Notes under the pieces: generated by a model
The model's input: only the letters and a program-made list of their open reading frames with translations
The model's database searches: none
What the model was told of the DNA's origin: nothing
Position numbers and translations under genes: made by a program
Source of the DNA: a virus
Direction: 5' to 3' (one strand)
IMG/VR virus record: IMGVR_UViG_3300025759_000634
Span: 1 to 25,426 of that record
Length of the DNA: 25,426 bases
Shown here: positions 6,911-14,251 of the stretch, piece after piece
How the letters are laid out: each line of letters begins with the position of its first letter
Position numbering within the stretch: the stretch's first letter is position 1

Positions 6911-7308
6911 TATGCTACCTCTTCTTCTAGATCAAAGTTTTTACTACTTACTACAACACTATCTTTGTATTTGTTGCCAACAGTTGGCCCAACTATGTCG
7001 CCTCTTACGGAATACTCACAGGTTATAAAATCTGTGAATCTTTCTGGCATCACAATAGTAAAGCGTTCTGCTTGACCTAAGTTTTCACATACTGACATAA
7101 GGTATTCTTCTTTGGAAGGATCTTCTATTAATGCTGTAGTAAAATCACTTATAATTATTTGATCTTTCATAGTATTACCCACAACACTTGCCTTATGATT
7201 ATAAGAAGATTTTAGTTTTCCAGTAGGCTCGACACCTAACTGTCTCTGTGCTTCACGAATAGAACATTTATGCTCTTTTGCGTATTGTTTTATTTCTTTC
7301 TTTGTCAT
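6910..7308 (-). CDS. hypothetical early protein (132 aa), possible small HTH at N-terminus
   Basis: First gene behind promoter C, with a TAGGAGA site. The N-terminus, MTKKEIKQYAKEHKCSIREA, then QRQLGV, has the spacing of a short helix-turn-helix and could bind DNA. The remainder is mixed, with a C-terminal acidic tail DLEEEVA. No enzyme motif is seen. It is coupled to 6536-6910. A regulatory role for the HTH-like part is possible but weak. Confidence 0.75.
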   Translation of the reverse strand: MTKKEIKQYAKEHKCSIREAQRQLGVEPTGKLKSSYNHKASVVGNTMKDQIIISDFTTALIEDPSKEEYLMSVCENLGQAERFTIVMPERFTDFITCEYSVRGDIVGPTVGNKYKDSVVVSSKNFDLEEEVA

Positions 7309-7316
7309 ATTAATTT

Positions 7317-7375
7317 CTCCTAATTAAATAATATACAACTATTATACCACTATTCGTGGTCCTTGTCAACCTTTT
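7317..7375 (-). repeat. promoter-leader cassette, copy C
   Basis: The 59 bp from before the -35 box through the ribosome site match 8234-8292 at all but three positions (7350, 7352, 7356). Two of those, 7350 and 7356, are the paired bases that close the loop of the inverted repeat, changed together from C-G to G-C. A third, slightly diverged copy lies at about 6485-6536. Confidence 0.85.
7341..7369 (-). promoter_or_regulatory. leftward sigma70 promoter C with inverted repeat in spacer
   Basis: An exact TTGACA (7369-7364), 17 nt, then exact TATAAT (7346-7341). The inverted repeat ACCAC / GTGGT is at 7346-7360. The -35 box and part of the spacer lie inside the coding end of the upstream gene, whose TAG stop is within the inverted repeat. 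It drives 6910-7308 and 6536-6910. Confidence 0.9.
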
Positions 7376-7697
7376 CAGAAATCAATACTGTGATATTGTA
7401 TAAGTCTTTCATATGATGAAAATTTTTCACATCAACCTTACCGGCCGGTGCAGTAAAATTCATATCAGCATCTTCCAGTAGTTGTGCTAAGTATTGAACT
7501 TTGTTTTGCAAAATAGTATGATACTTTGCCAAGACTACCTTTTCTTCTTTGCTAGGACTCAAACCGAATTTGTCTTGTAATTCTTTTAAGAATTCTAGTT
7601 CTTGGTCTAACACTTGCAAAGCATCGATATGCTTTGCTCTTTTTTTGAACACATCCTTTAATACTTCCGAGTTGTGTTGTTTCACTGATTTTGTCAT
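7350..7697 (-). CDS. hypothetical early protein (115 aa), coiled-coil-like
   Basis: A Lys/Glu/Leu-rich, probably helical protein (LDQELEFLKELQDKFGL; HTILQNKVQYLAQLLEDA) that could form a coiled coil. Its last residues, KVDKDHE, and its stop are encoded by promoter C itself. It starts in a TAATG overlap with 7697-8227. The function is unknown. Confidence 0.75.
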   Translation of the reverse strand: MTKSVKQHNSEVLKDVFKKRAKHIDALQVLDQELEFLKELQDKFGLSPSKEEKVVLAKYHTILQNKVQYLAQLLEDADMNFTAPAGKVDVKNFHHMKDLYNITVLISEKVDKDHE

Positions 7698-8227
7698 TAC
7701 GCCGCCCCCAAAGTATCTAAATATTTTTTAGGGTCTGTATACCCATAACAAAATGAGTCACCATTCCATTTGTCTTGCGGAATTTTACCAACAGCAACCA
7801 ATGTGCTAATAGCACAACAGATAACCATAATATGCGGCATTAATAAGTTGAATTCAATTGGGCCATTTTTAATTATAGCATTAAAAGTATCAACGTATTC
7901 TTTTAATCTGCGTTCTTCTTCTATAATAAACATACCTCTACTCAGTCCAGCATATTCCATAGTGTTGTTATTAATCAATTCTTCCAATTGATGATCACTT
8001 GCTTCTTTGATACTTGCTCCAATTTTGTTTGCTGTATCAATATCCATACCAAAGTCCATCAAAGTCTTTGTGCAAAATTCAAAACCTTCCGGTTTATCTG
8101 CCTTCCACCCCCAATAAAAACTGTGCAATTCACCACCATTCTGCTTGTGCATAATGTGTCTAACACCTGACGCCTTAGCATTCTGCCTGTTTAATTTTGC
8201 GGCTCTTCTTCTTTCTTGTCTATTCAT
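7697..8227 (-). CDS. hypothetical early protein (176 aa) with Arg-rich N-terminus
   Basis: First gene behind promoter D. The N-terminus, MNRQERRRAAKLNRQNAKAS, is strongly basic and suggests nucleic-acid binding. The C-terminal half has a hydrophobic stretch (LLMPHIMVICCAISTLVAVG, about residues 128-147) that could be one membrane helix or a buried core helix. No family is recognised. A TAGGAG site precedes the start. Confidence 0.75.
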   Translation of the reverse strand: MNRQERRRAAKLNRQNAKASGVRHIMHKQNGGELHSFYWGWKADKPEGFEFCTKTLMDFGMDIDTANKIGASIKEASDHQLEELINNNTMEYAGLSRGMFIIEEERRLKEYVDTFNAIIKNGPIEFNLLMPHIMVICCAISTLVAVGKIPQDKWNGDSFCYGYTDPKKYLDTLGAA

Positions 8228-8233
8228 AAATTA

Positions 8234-8292
8234 CTCCTAATTAAATAATATACAACTATTATACCAGTTTTCCTGGTCCTTGTCAACCTTTT
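8234..8292 (-). repeat. promoter-leader cassette, copy D
   Basis: The counterpart of 7317-7375, with three differences in 59 bp. The stretch 8234-8266 is identical to 7317-7349, which covers the ribosome site, leader and -10 box. Confidence 0.85.
8258..8286 (-). promoter_or_regulatory. leftward sigma70 promoter D with inverted repeat in spacer
   Basis: An exact TTGACA (8286-8281), 17 nt, then exact TATAAT (8263-8258). The inverted repeat here is ACCAG / CTGGT (8263-8277), differing from copies B, C and E at both members of one base pair. The stop codon of the upstream gene lies within the -35 box. It drives 7697-8227 and 7350-7697. Confidence 0.9.
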
Positions 8293-8627
8293 AATGCTTT
8301 TTTGTAATTTTCTTTATACATAGCCATATGCCTAGCATAGCCAAACTTTACCTGATCCATTAATGATGGATCCATTTTTACAATGCTGACATAAAAGTTT
8401 TTTAATTCTTGTTGAACTACTTCTTTGGGTTGAGTCCAAAATTGTTTGCACACTCTCATATAGTTGGTGTGTTTCTTGAGAACGCAATTTACAATTTGAC
8501 CATTCAAGTTCTTGTGGCTTGTGATGTTAAAAGAACTGATGTTAGTATTACCTTTAAGGATACAATTCTTTATACCCTCAATATTGGGTTTACTGGTAAA
8601 TTTTAATGTTGTGTTAATAGTATTCAT
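8283..8627 (-). CDS. hypothetical early protein (114 aa)
   Basis: First gene of the leftward block, alone behind promoter E, with a TAGGAG site. The N-terminal half is rich in Asn/Thr/Ser (NTINTTLKFTSKP; NTNISSFNITSHKN) and probably beta. The C-terminal half is basic and helical (FGYARHMAMYKENYKKALKG). No domain is recognised. Its TGA stop is part of the TTGACA of promoter D. Confidence 0.75.
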   Translation of the reverse strand: MNTINTTLKFTSKPNIEGIKNCILKGNTNISSFNITSHKNLNGQIVNCVLKKHTNYMRVCKQFWTQPKEVVQQELKNFYVSIVKMDPSLMDQVKFGYARHMAMYKENYKKALKG

Positions 8628-8657
8628 TACTCCTACCTAATTTTTTACTATGCATAC

Positions 8658-8686
8658 ATTATACCACTATTCGTGGTCCGTGTCAA
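8658..8686 (-). promoter_or_regulatory. leftward sigma70 promoter E with inverted repeat in spacer
   Basis: An exact TTGACA (8686-8681), 17 nt, then exact TATAAT (8663-8658). The inverted repeat ACCAC / GTGGT is at 8663-8677. The leader downstream differs from that of copies B-D. It is the outermost leftward promoter, facing away from the virion module. Confidence 0.9.
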
Positions 8687-8715
8687 CCACTAATTGTGAT
8701 TAAAACATCTGTTAA

Positions 8716-8806
8716 TAATAAATACTACTGGCTTGTCCTAACTTAATCAGTGTGCTATCACCACACTGAGCCTACTGAAAAGCATACCTTAGGGTATGCT
8801 TTTTAC
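8716..8806 (+). ncRNA. possible small RNA or leader in the divergent gap
   Basis: Between promoter E and the portal gene a rightward transcript would contain an 8-bp hairpin, TCAGTGTG / CACACTGA with a 7-nt loop (8747-8769), flanked by GGCT/AGCC, and would end at the terminator 8778-8805. Only a weak promoter (TTGTGA at 8694, TAATAA at 8716) is seen. It could be a small RNA, or an attenuated leader for read-through transcription. Confidence 0.3.
8778..8805 (+). terminator. intrinsic terminator upstream of the virion module
   Basis: An 11-bp stem, AAAAGCATACC (8778-8788) and GGTATGCTTTT (8793-8803), with a TTAG loop followed by more T. The leftward reading also ends in four T, so it may work both ways. 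It separates the early block from the promoter of the portal operon. Confidence 0.75.
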
Positions 8807-8807
8807 T

Positions 8808-8836
8808 TTTAGATGATAAATAACTAACGTTATAAC
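8808..8836 (+). promoter_or_regulatory. probable rightward promoter of the virion operon
   Basis: TTTAGA (8808-8813), 17 nt, TATAAC (8831-8836), directly after the terminator and about 30 nt before the portal start. The overlapping GATAAATA (8815-8822) resembles a T4-type late promoter core, so late control is an alternative. The match to sigma70 is weaker than for the leftward promoters. Confidence 0.4.
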
Positions 8837-8866
8837 AAGCAAAACAAAATTAATTTTGGAGCACCC

Positions 8867-10564
8867 TTGAACGAAGACTATTCAAATTTTATTCTTGGCA
8901 GACACCCATTATATGAAAGATACCACGACGAATGGCGTCTAGGTATCAACAGTTGGTGGGGCGGAAAAGAATACAAAGATGCCAAATACTTGAGAGCATA
9001 TCAAGTCGATCTAAATACACCATCAGAAAGCATTACAACATATGACACAGATGCCGACGGCAGTATTGTTGCCAAATACAGAGCCAAAGTAGAAAATACT
9101 TACACCCAAGATGAGACCACAAAAGGTCAAGATCCTTTGGGTGGCAGTTTCTATAATGAGAAACTGGACAATACTCCTCTATACAATTATGTAAAACTGA
9201 TTGTATCAGAGTATAACAGCATACTGTTTAGAAATCCACCTCAGAGAACAATGCCTGAGAGTGAAGAGATAATGCAGTTCGTTCAAGATGTAGATGGAGA
9301 AGGTAACAGTATAAACGAGTTTATGAGTCTTTTAGATTCTTACACAACTGTTTATGGCGTTTGTCACGTAGGCTGTTACAAACCAGTTGGCAGTGATATT
9401 CCTAAATGGAAGATTCACACCCCATTAGATGTCACCAACTGGGAATATAACTATGATCGAGAAGGCAGTCTTGTGTTGAGCAAAGTGGTCATTCAACTTG
9501 AAGATACTGAAAATCAAGCAGTTTATCGTATGATAACACCTGAGACTTTTGAAACAGTATTCGTTGGAGCAGACGATGACTATGATCCGCCCTTCCCCCT
9601 TAGTGAATTAGAAGTAGTAGGGGATAATATATACAGAATAGTTCAACCAAATGAACTGGGATATATACCAATGGTAACAGCATATCAAAACACCAAGATA
9701 TACAACAACGTGGGTAGCACTATCATACAAGATGTAGCACAAATACAGAGAAGTATATACGGCGATATGGCAGAGATATACGCATCAATCACGTATAGTA
9801 GTCATCCAACACTGGTTATTGACGAGACAACTGACCAATTGAATGATGGACAAATAGGATCAGAGCCAGGATCAGTAGTAAGAGTGCAAAGCAGTTTACA
9901 AGGTGAACCAAGTTATGTGTATGAATTTGCCTCACCAACTACCAATGCTATAGACAGTATCAGCAAACTGGTAGACAGCAAAATACAAAAACTAAGCCAA
10001 ATAGCATTGTTGAGAAGTGAAGAACTAATCAAAAGTGCAAAGAGTGGCGAACAGATAGAAGTTTATGATGATAAACTTGCCGCATTGATTAGACGCAAAG
10101 CAACAAATATGGAAAACACAGAATACAAACTGTGGAAAATATGGTTTGATTGGACCAATATGACTATGCCAGAAGACTTTGGCATCAGTTACAATCGACA
10201 ATACAACAAACGTGCATTAGAACACGAATTAGCAGAAATTAACACTATGATGAATGTGTTAACCAAATACGAGGAAGTTTTTGCAGGAACAACCAAGTTT
10301 AAAGCAGAAACATTCCCCACACAACAACAAGCAGAACAAAGGGCAATTGAGTTAGGAGGCACAGGCAGTCACAGTCATACAGAAAATGGCACAACTGTTT
10401 ATATGCCATTCAGTAGCCACAGTGAATATGAATCAACATTAGAACAACAGAATCCAGGTGTTGATTATGAAGAAGACACTGGATTCAAAGAAGATATGCG
10501 TGACAAAATACGCCTTAGACTGGAGCAATTGATGAAGGGCACTTCATCTAACAATAGTCTATAA
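8867..10564 (+). CDS. portal protein (DUF4055-like)
   Basis: A 565-residue protein forming the ring through which DNA enters and leaves the head. The N-terminal part (YLRAYQVDLN, SITTYDTDADGS, KLIVSEYNSILFRNPP) and the central DVAQIQRSIYGDMAEIYASI look like the DUF4055/portal group. The central Ile-Pro-Met block (GYIPMVTAYQ) fits too. Residues about 498-520 carry a His-rich element (GSHSHTENGTTVYMP, then SSHSEY), a motif found at the end of several phage head proteins. The start is a TTG with a GGAG site 5 nt upstream. It is followed by the scaffold and capsid genes, the usual order. Confidence 0.85.
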   Translation: MNEDYSNFILGRHPLYERYHDEWRLGINSWWGGKEYKDAKYLRAYQVDLNTPSESITTYDTDADGSIVAKYRAKVENTYTQDETTKGQDPLGGSFYNEKLDNTPLYNYVKLIVSEYNSILFRNPPQRTMPESEEIMQFVQDVDGEGNSINEFMSLLDSYTTVYGVCHVGCYKPVGSDIPKWKIHTPLDVTNWEYNYDREGSLVLSKVVIQLEDTENQAVYRMITPETFETVFVGADDDYDPPFPLSELEVVGDNIYRIVQPNELGYIPMVTAYQNTKIYNNVGSTIIQDVAQIQRSIYGDMAEIYASITYSSHPTLVIDETTDQLNDGQIGSEPGSVVRVQSSLQGEPSYVYEFASPTTNAIDSISKLVDSKIQKLSQIALLRSEELIKSAKSGEQIEVYDDKLAALIRRKATNMENTEYKLWKIWFDWTNMTMPEDFGISYNRQYNKRALEHELAEINTMMNVLTKYEEVFAGTTKFKAETFPTQQQAEQRAIELGGTGSHSHTENGTTVYMPFSSHSEYESTLEQQNPGVDYEEDTGFKEDMRDKIRLRLEQLMKGTSSNNSL

Positions 10565-10610
10565 TTATTTTGATTAACGATTACTTCATCGATAAAAAGG
10601 AGAAATTGAT

Positions 10611-11453
10611 ATGAGTGAGGAACTTATAGTAGGAACCCCAATTGCAGGGGAAAATGTGCAACCAGTTACAGATACTGAAACCGCGGAAACTACAAATGTA
10701 GATGATGCAAAATCTGAAAGTGTGTCAAAAACACCTAAGGTAGAGAACAAAGATGGCAAAATGTATGTGGATGGTGTTAGAGTTTACTCTAGAACTGAAA
10801 CAAACAACATTGCCAAGAATGCTCAAAGAGACCTTGAAAGCAAATTGTTAAGTGACCTAGAAGTAGACAGTTTTGACCAAGTTAAAACAGTCGTAAGTCA
10901 ACTACAAACTTCAACAGAAGAAGGTAGTTTGAATGTAGGAGCATTACAAGATGCAGTCAAGAAGAAAGAGCAAACTGTGGAAGAACTTAAGGCTGAATTA
11001 GCCAGTTTGAAAACAGATTATGCTTTAAAGGAACATATCGGCAATTTGCAAAACAATATGCCCAGCAGTTGGAATGCAGACCAAAAATCAGCAGTAGTTG
11101 ATTTGATGAAAGCCAGAGATATGTTGCACATTGAGAATGAACAGTTCTATATCAAAAGTGGTAATGATTTCTTAACTGATGAATCAGGAGAGAAGCCAGA
11201 CTATAACCAAGCAATACAATTGGTTGGTAAAACGTTAGGTTTACCATTTGCAAAGAAAGGCGTTGACACATTTGACTCTGACAAAAAGGTGAGTGCGAAT
11301 AACAATAAACTGTATGATGAAACAAAAGTTAAATCAGATCCAGTTTATAGAGCCGCATACATCAGTGTTAGAGACACAAACAAATCATTGAAAAGAGATC
11401 AAATCACAGATTCAATGGTAAAAAAACAAATAGAGAGAATGGGCAGAGGCTGA
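10611..11453 (+). CDS. capsid scaffolding protein
   Basis: A 280-residue, highly charged and largely helical protein directly before the major capsid gene. It has a low-complexity acidic N-terminus (residues 1-50), a coiled-coil centre (VKKKEQTVEELKAELASLKT) and a basic C-terminal end (KRDQITDSMVKKQIERMGRG), the layout of scaffolds whose C-terminus touches the coat protein. An AAAAGGAGAAA site precedes the ATG. No protease triad is visible and no separate prohead protease gene is nearby. Confidence 0.8.
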   Translation: MSEELIVGTPIAGENVQPVTDTETAETTNVDDAKSESVSKTPKVENKDGKMYVDGVRVYSRTETNNIAKNAQRDLESKLLSDLEVDSFDQVKTVVSQLQTSTEEGSLNVGALQDAVKKKEQTVEELKAELASLKTDYALKEHIGNLQNNMPSSWNADQKSAVVDLMKARDMLHIENEQFYIKSGNDFLTDESGEKPDYNQAIQLVGKTLGLPFAKKGVDTFDSDKKVSANNNKLYDETKVKSDPVYRAAYISVRDTNKSLKRDQITDSMVKKQIERMGRG

Positions 11454-11485
11454 TTCTTTCAAGTCATTAAAAAAGGAGAAAAATA

Positions 11486-12454
11486 ATGCCAACACAAAGC
11501 AGTAACATTAACGACCTTTATTCTGACGTGGTTGCAGATTTGATCGCATATTATGATAATGCGGTTTTATTACCTAACCCTCAGTTAATCGTTAATAACT
11601 ATAATTTAACAGGAGCCGTCGGTAACACGATGAAGATTCCTAGAACCAACGCCTGGCCTGCAGGAAACGTTGCACTTGGTGAAAACACAGACTTAATCAA
11701 CAACGGATTTAATTTCGAAACAGATTCAGTAAGTTTATCAGTAAGCAAAAAGTCAGCAGGAACAACAATCTCAGAAGAATCACTAGAAGATGGTGGTTTT
11801 GATGTGGTAAGAAACGCAGTATTAACTAGACTTTCTAGAAGTATTGCACAAGCAACAGACCAATCAGGTTTCAACATTGCATTAAGTGGTTCAGGTTCTG
11901 CCTTAGCAAACTTAGGCGTAATCAACGTAACTAACGATGGTAAACTAGCAGGTCAGATGTCAGGAACTTGTGACATTGCAGTAGTTATGTCACCAGAAGC
12001 ACTTGGTTATGCTGTAAAAAGAGAACCAACAGTAAAAATGTTTAACGACATCCAAAATGACAACCACGATATGGTTGCAACAGTAAGAAACGGTTTTGCT
12101 CAAATTGGACAAAACGGTGCAAGTGGACAGTTCATTAGAGCAGTTGCTTCACAAAGTGGAATTGGTGGAGGTGCTAACGTAGCCACTCTAGACCATTTCT
12201 CAACTTCAGTTGCAAACCTAAGAGGTGTTAATGCCCCTACTGATTTAACTGGATTCTATTATGCAGTTATTTCACCAGCACAAGAATTAGATCTTGCAAA
12301 AGAACTAAACGGTATTGGTGCAAGTAGTGGTTCAATTGGATCAGTTGCACAGGACTTGGCAAACGACGCATTGCTACAGAGTTTGATTACTCAAGCAATA
12401 GGTTTAAGATTTGCACGTTCTAACAATATCCCTACAGGTATTGCATTAAGTTAA
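11486..12454 (+). CDS. major capsid protein
   Basis: A 322-residue protein with strong AAAAGGAGAAA translation signals, placed between scaffold and connector. Features of HK97-fold coats are visible: an N-terminal arm (VVADLIAYYDNAVLLPNPQL), a region like an E-loop with TMKIPRTNAW, FNFETDSVSLSVSKKSAGTT and ISEESLEDG, then the spine-like helix DVVRNAVLTRLSRSIAQATDQ. The C-terminal part (YYAVISPAQELDLAKELNG; LRFARSNNIPTGIAL) ends like coat proteins. Codon choice differs slightly from its neighbours, as is usual for a very highly expressed gene. Confidence 0.85.
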   Translation: MPTQSSNINDLYSDVVADLIAYYDNAVLLPNPQLIVNNYNLTGAVGNTMKIPRTNAWPAGNVALGENTDLINNGFNFETDSVSLSVSKKSAGTTISEESLEDGGFDVVRNAVLTRLSRSIAQATDQSGFNIALSGSGSALANLGVINVTNDGKLAGQMSGTCDIAVVMSPEALGYAVKREPTVKMFNDIQNDNHDMVATVRNGFAQIGQNGASGQFIRAVASQSGIGGGANVATLDHFSTSVANLRGVNAPTDLTGFYYAVISPAQELDLAKELNGIGASSGSIGSVAQDLANDALLQSLITQAIGLRFARSNNIPTGIALS

Positions 12455-12475
12455 GCAGGAAGTAAGGAGTATATT

Positions 12476-13036
12476 ATGGCATTTATAGTAGACGGAGGCG
12501 GTAATGTTTTAGCATATGCTGAAGCATTAGATGTCAGAGACAAAGATCAACGTTTATTCGAAGCAAATGAGTTTGACTTCACTAATGTGCCAGATACACC
12601 CGGTAGTCTAGACAACTACATTGAGGATTTAACAACCAAAAGCACAGCACGTATCAACGAAAAGATTCGTGCCAGTGCAAATTGGCGAGAATATCTCAAC
12701 TATATGGGTGTAGGTCTAACTTCAGGAACTATTCCAGCATTTGTGCCTAACAACATAAAAAGTAGAAAGGCAGATTTTACCGATATGTGTAGTTATTACA
12801 CATTAAAGGAATACTTGCTACCCAAAGTAGCAGACTTCGGTAATCCAGAATCGCCAGAAGTGCAGAAAATCACTTATTACGAAAATAAGTTCGAGAATTT
12901 ATTCACAGAACTTACCAGTATGTGGGATTGGTATTCACAAGACGGCGATGCCACTGTTGAAGACAATGAGAAATTCATTAGATTCAGCAGAAGTCGAAGG
13001 ACTCGTGGCAAATCAAATGTGGTAAGAGTTAGATAA
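12476..13036 (+). CDS. head-tail adaptor (connector) protein
   Basis: A 186-residue protein immediately after the capsid gene, with an AAGGAG site. The middle (DMCSYYTLKEYLLPKVADFG; YYENKFENLFTELTSMW) is helical, as in adaptors that dock under the portal ring. The C-terminus is Arg-rich (RFSRSRRTRGKSNVVRVR). The assignment rests on position and the helical pattern. A neck protein of another type is possible. It is coupled by TAATG to the next gene. Confidence 0.6.
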   Translation: MAFIVDGGGNVLAYAEALDVRDKDQRLFEANEFDFTNVPDTPGSLDNYIEDLTTKSTARINEKIRASANWREYLNYMGVGLTSGTIPAFVPNNIKSRKADFTDMCSYYTLKEYLLPKVADFGNPESPEVQKITYYENKFENLFTELTSMWDWYSQDGDATVEDNEKFIRFSRSRRTRGKSNVVRVR

Positions 13037-13434
13037 TGGCAATACGTGATGATTTAATTACTGGTTTGACCACTAGATTAGCAGGCAGTAGTGTAAGTGT
13101 TAGCACAGAACTACCGTTTGTTAGTGGAGATATACCTTTATATCAAAAAAATATGAAGAAAGTGTATCTAGACGAACAACAAGTTGACATCACAGAAGTA
13201 TACAACACATTGGATCGAGGAGATGTTAGTCAAACTGAAACTGTCATCAATGCTTATCTATGTGTAGATGCTAAAAATAGTCTTACAGACATCGCAAGTA
13301 TCATTAATTTGATACAGTCCGAAAGGACACAACTAACGGATAATAATCAATTTATTCGTGAAGTTGATTTAACAACAGATTTTGTCGATGACAAAATCGT
13401 CTATACTTTCGAGTATAGATTCATTGCAATATAA
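13036..13434 (+). CDS. tail terminator / tail completion protein
   Basis: A 132-residue protein between the connector and the major tail protein, exactly where tail terminators sit. The pattern of an N-terminal helix (IRDDLITGLTTRLAG), a central set of strands with AYLCVDAKN, a helix (IASIINLIQSERTQL) and final strands (VDDKIVYTFEYRFIAI) is typical of the lambda gpU-type fold. The exact family is not certain. Confidence 0.65.
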   Translation: MAIRDDLITGLTTRLAGSSVSVSTELPFVSGDIPLYQKNMKKVYLDEQQVDITEVYNTLDRGDVSQTETVINAYLCVDAKNSLTDIASIINLIQSERTQLTDNNQFIREVDLTTDFVDDKIVYTFEYRFIAI

Positions 13435-13449
13435 AATAGGAGATAACCA

Positions 13450-13929
13450 ATGAGCGTAATTAACGTAACAGCAGGTTCACAAGCAATATTGACCTTGGGT
13501 AACACAGAAGTATTGGCGGCTCCAGCAGCCGTTGGCGGTTTGGTTGTCCCATTAGTCCAAGATGTAACTGTCTCAGCCGCACCCGGCACAGTCAGATACA
13601 GCACCCTAGATAGTGGTTCAAGTAGTGCATTCACAACTACAAATGAGAATGAAATTTCATTCAATATGTTAGTAGATGACGATGTATTCTTTGGTAACGC
13701 CGCACTTACAACTAATAGTGTAGCAGAACTAGGACTATTGACTACTTCAATTAACAAGACTGAAATTTTCTTCAGTGTTGCATTTGAAGGTGATACAAGC
13801 ACAGACAACTACATCAAGGGTAAAGGATTTATTGGAGGATTGGCGCCAACAGCATCAATTGACCAAGCAGTCTGGCTTTCCCCGGGAACAATAATTGTAA
13901 ACGGTGAACTTACAAAAGATACAGTCTAA
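13450..13929 (+). CDS. major tail (tube) protein
   Basis: A 159-residue, beta-rich protein with Ser/Thr/Val/Gly-rich strands (FTTTNENEISFNMLVDDDV; EIFFSVAFEGDTSTDNYIKG) that would form the tube ring, preceded by a strong TAGGAGA site. It follows the tail terminator and precedes the chaperone and tape measure genes. A GC-rich stem-loop follows its stop. No sheath gene is adjacent, so the tail should be non-contractile. Confidence 0.8.
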   Translation: MSVINVTAGSQAILTLGNTEVLAAPAAVGGLVVPLVQDVTVSAAPGTVRYSTLDSGSSSAFTTTNENEISFNMLVDDDVFFGNAALTTNSVAELGLLTTSINKTEIFFSVAFEGDTSTDNYIKGKGFIGGLAPTASIDQAVWLSPGTIIVNGELTKDTV

Positions 13930-13943
13930 CATTTAGACTTAGT

Positions 13944-13968
13944 AACTCCCCCCTTCTGCGGGGGAGTT
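13944..13968 (+). terminator. GC-rich stem-loop after the major tail gene
   Basis: A 9-bp perfect stem, AACTCCCCC (13944-13952) and GGGGGAGTT (13960-13968), with a 7-nt loop. No T-run follows (GCACTTTATAAAG), so it may be a partial terminator or an RNA 3'-end stabiliser that lowers expression of downstream tail genes relative to the tube protein. Confidence 0.55.
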
Positions 13969-13990
13969 GCACTTTATAAAGAGAGAACTT

Positions 13991-14251
13991 ATGAAAGTAG
14001 CAAAAATTTTAAGATGGTATGACAAAGACGGAAAATACTGTGGACCCAAAGACAGAATGGTTCGTATGAAAGAAGGATCATACCCATTAGAACAATATGC
14101 AGATATGCACGGTATCAAATTACCAGATGCCAAAGAGAAGAAAGAACACAAACCTAAAAAAGAGGTAAATAGTTATGCAGATATGGAACAATCACACCAT
14201 CAAGGACATACTGAAGAGTATGGAGATGGAGATAGCAAAAGCAAAGAATGA
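13991..14251 (+). CDS. hypothetical protein (86 aa), basic
   Basis: The open frame begins at 13967, inside the preceding stem-loop. The start at 13991 (MKVAKILRWYDKDGKYCGPK) has an AAAGAGAG site and is preferred. The N-terminal half looks folded, with KDGKYCGPKDRMV. The rest is low-complexity Lys/Glu/His. The position between tube and chaperone genes suggests a minor tail or assembly factor; the function is unknown. Confidence 0.6.
   Translation: MKVAKILRWYDKDGKYCGPKDRMVRMKEGSYPLEQYADMHGIKLPDAKEKKEHKPKKEVNSYADMEQSHHQGHTEEYGDGDSKSKE

Noticed and set aside
6440-8606. Rightward frames across the early block
   Set aside because: Hydrophobic, Ser/Leu/Ile-rich translations typical of antisense shadows. 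The leftward frames have strong ribosome sites, promoters and TAATG coupling.
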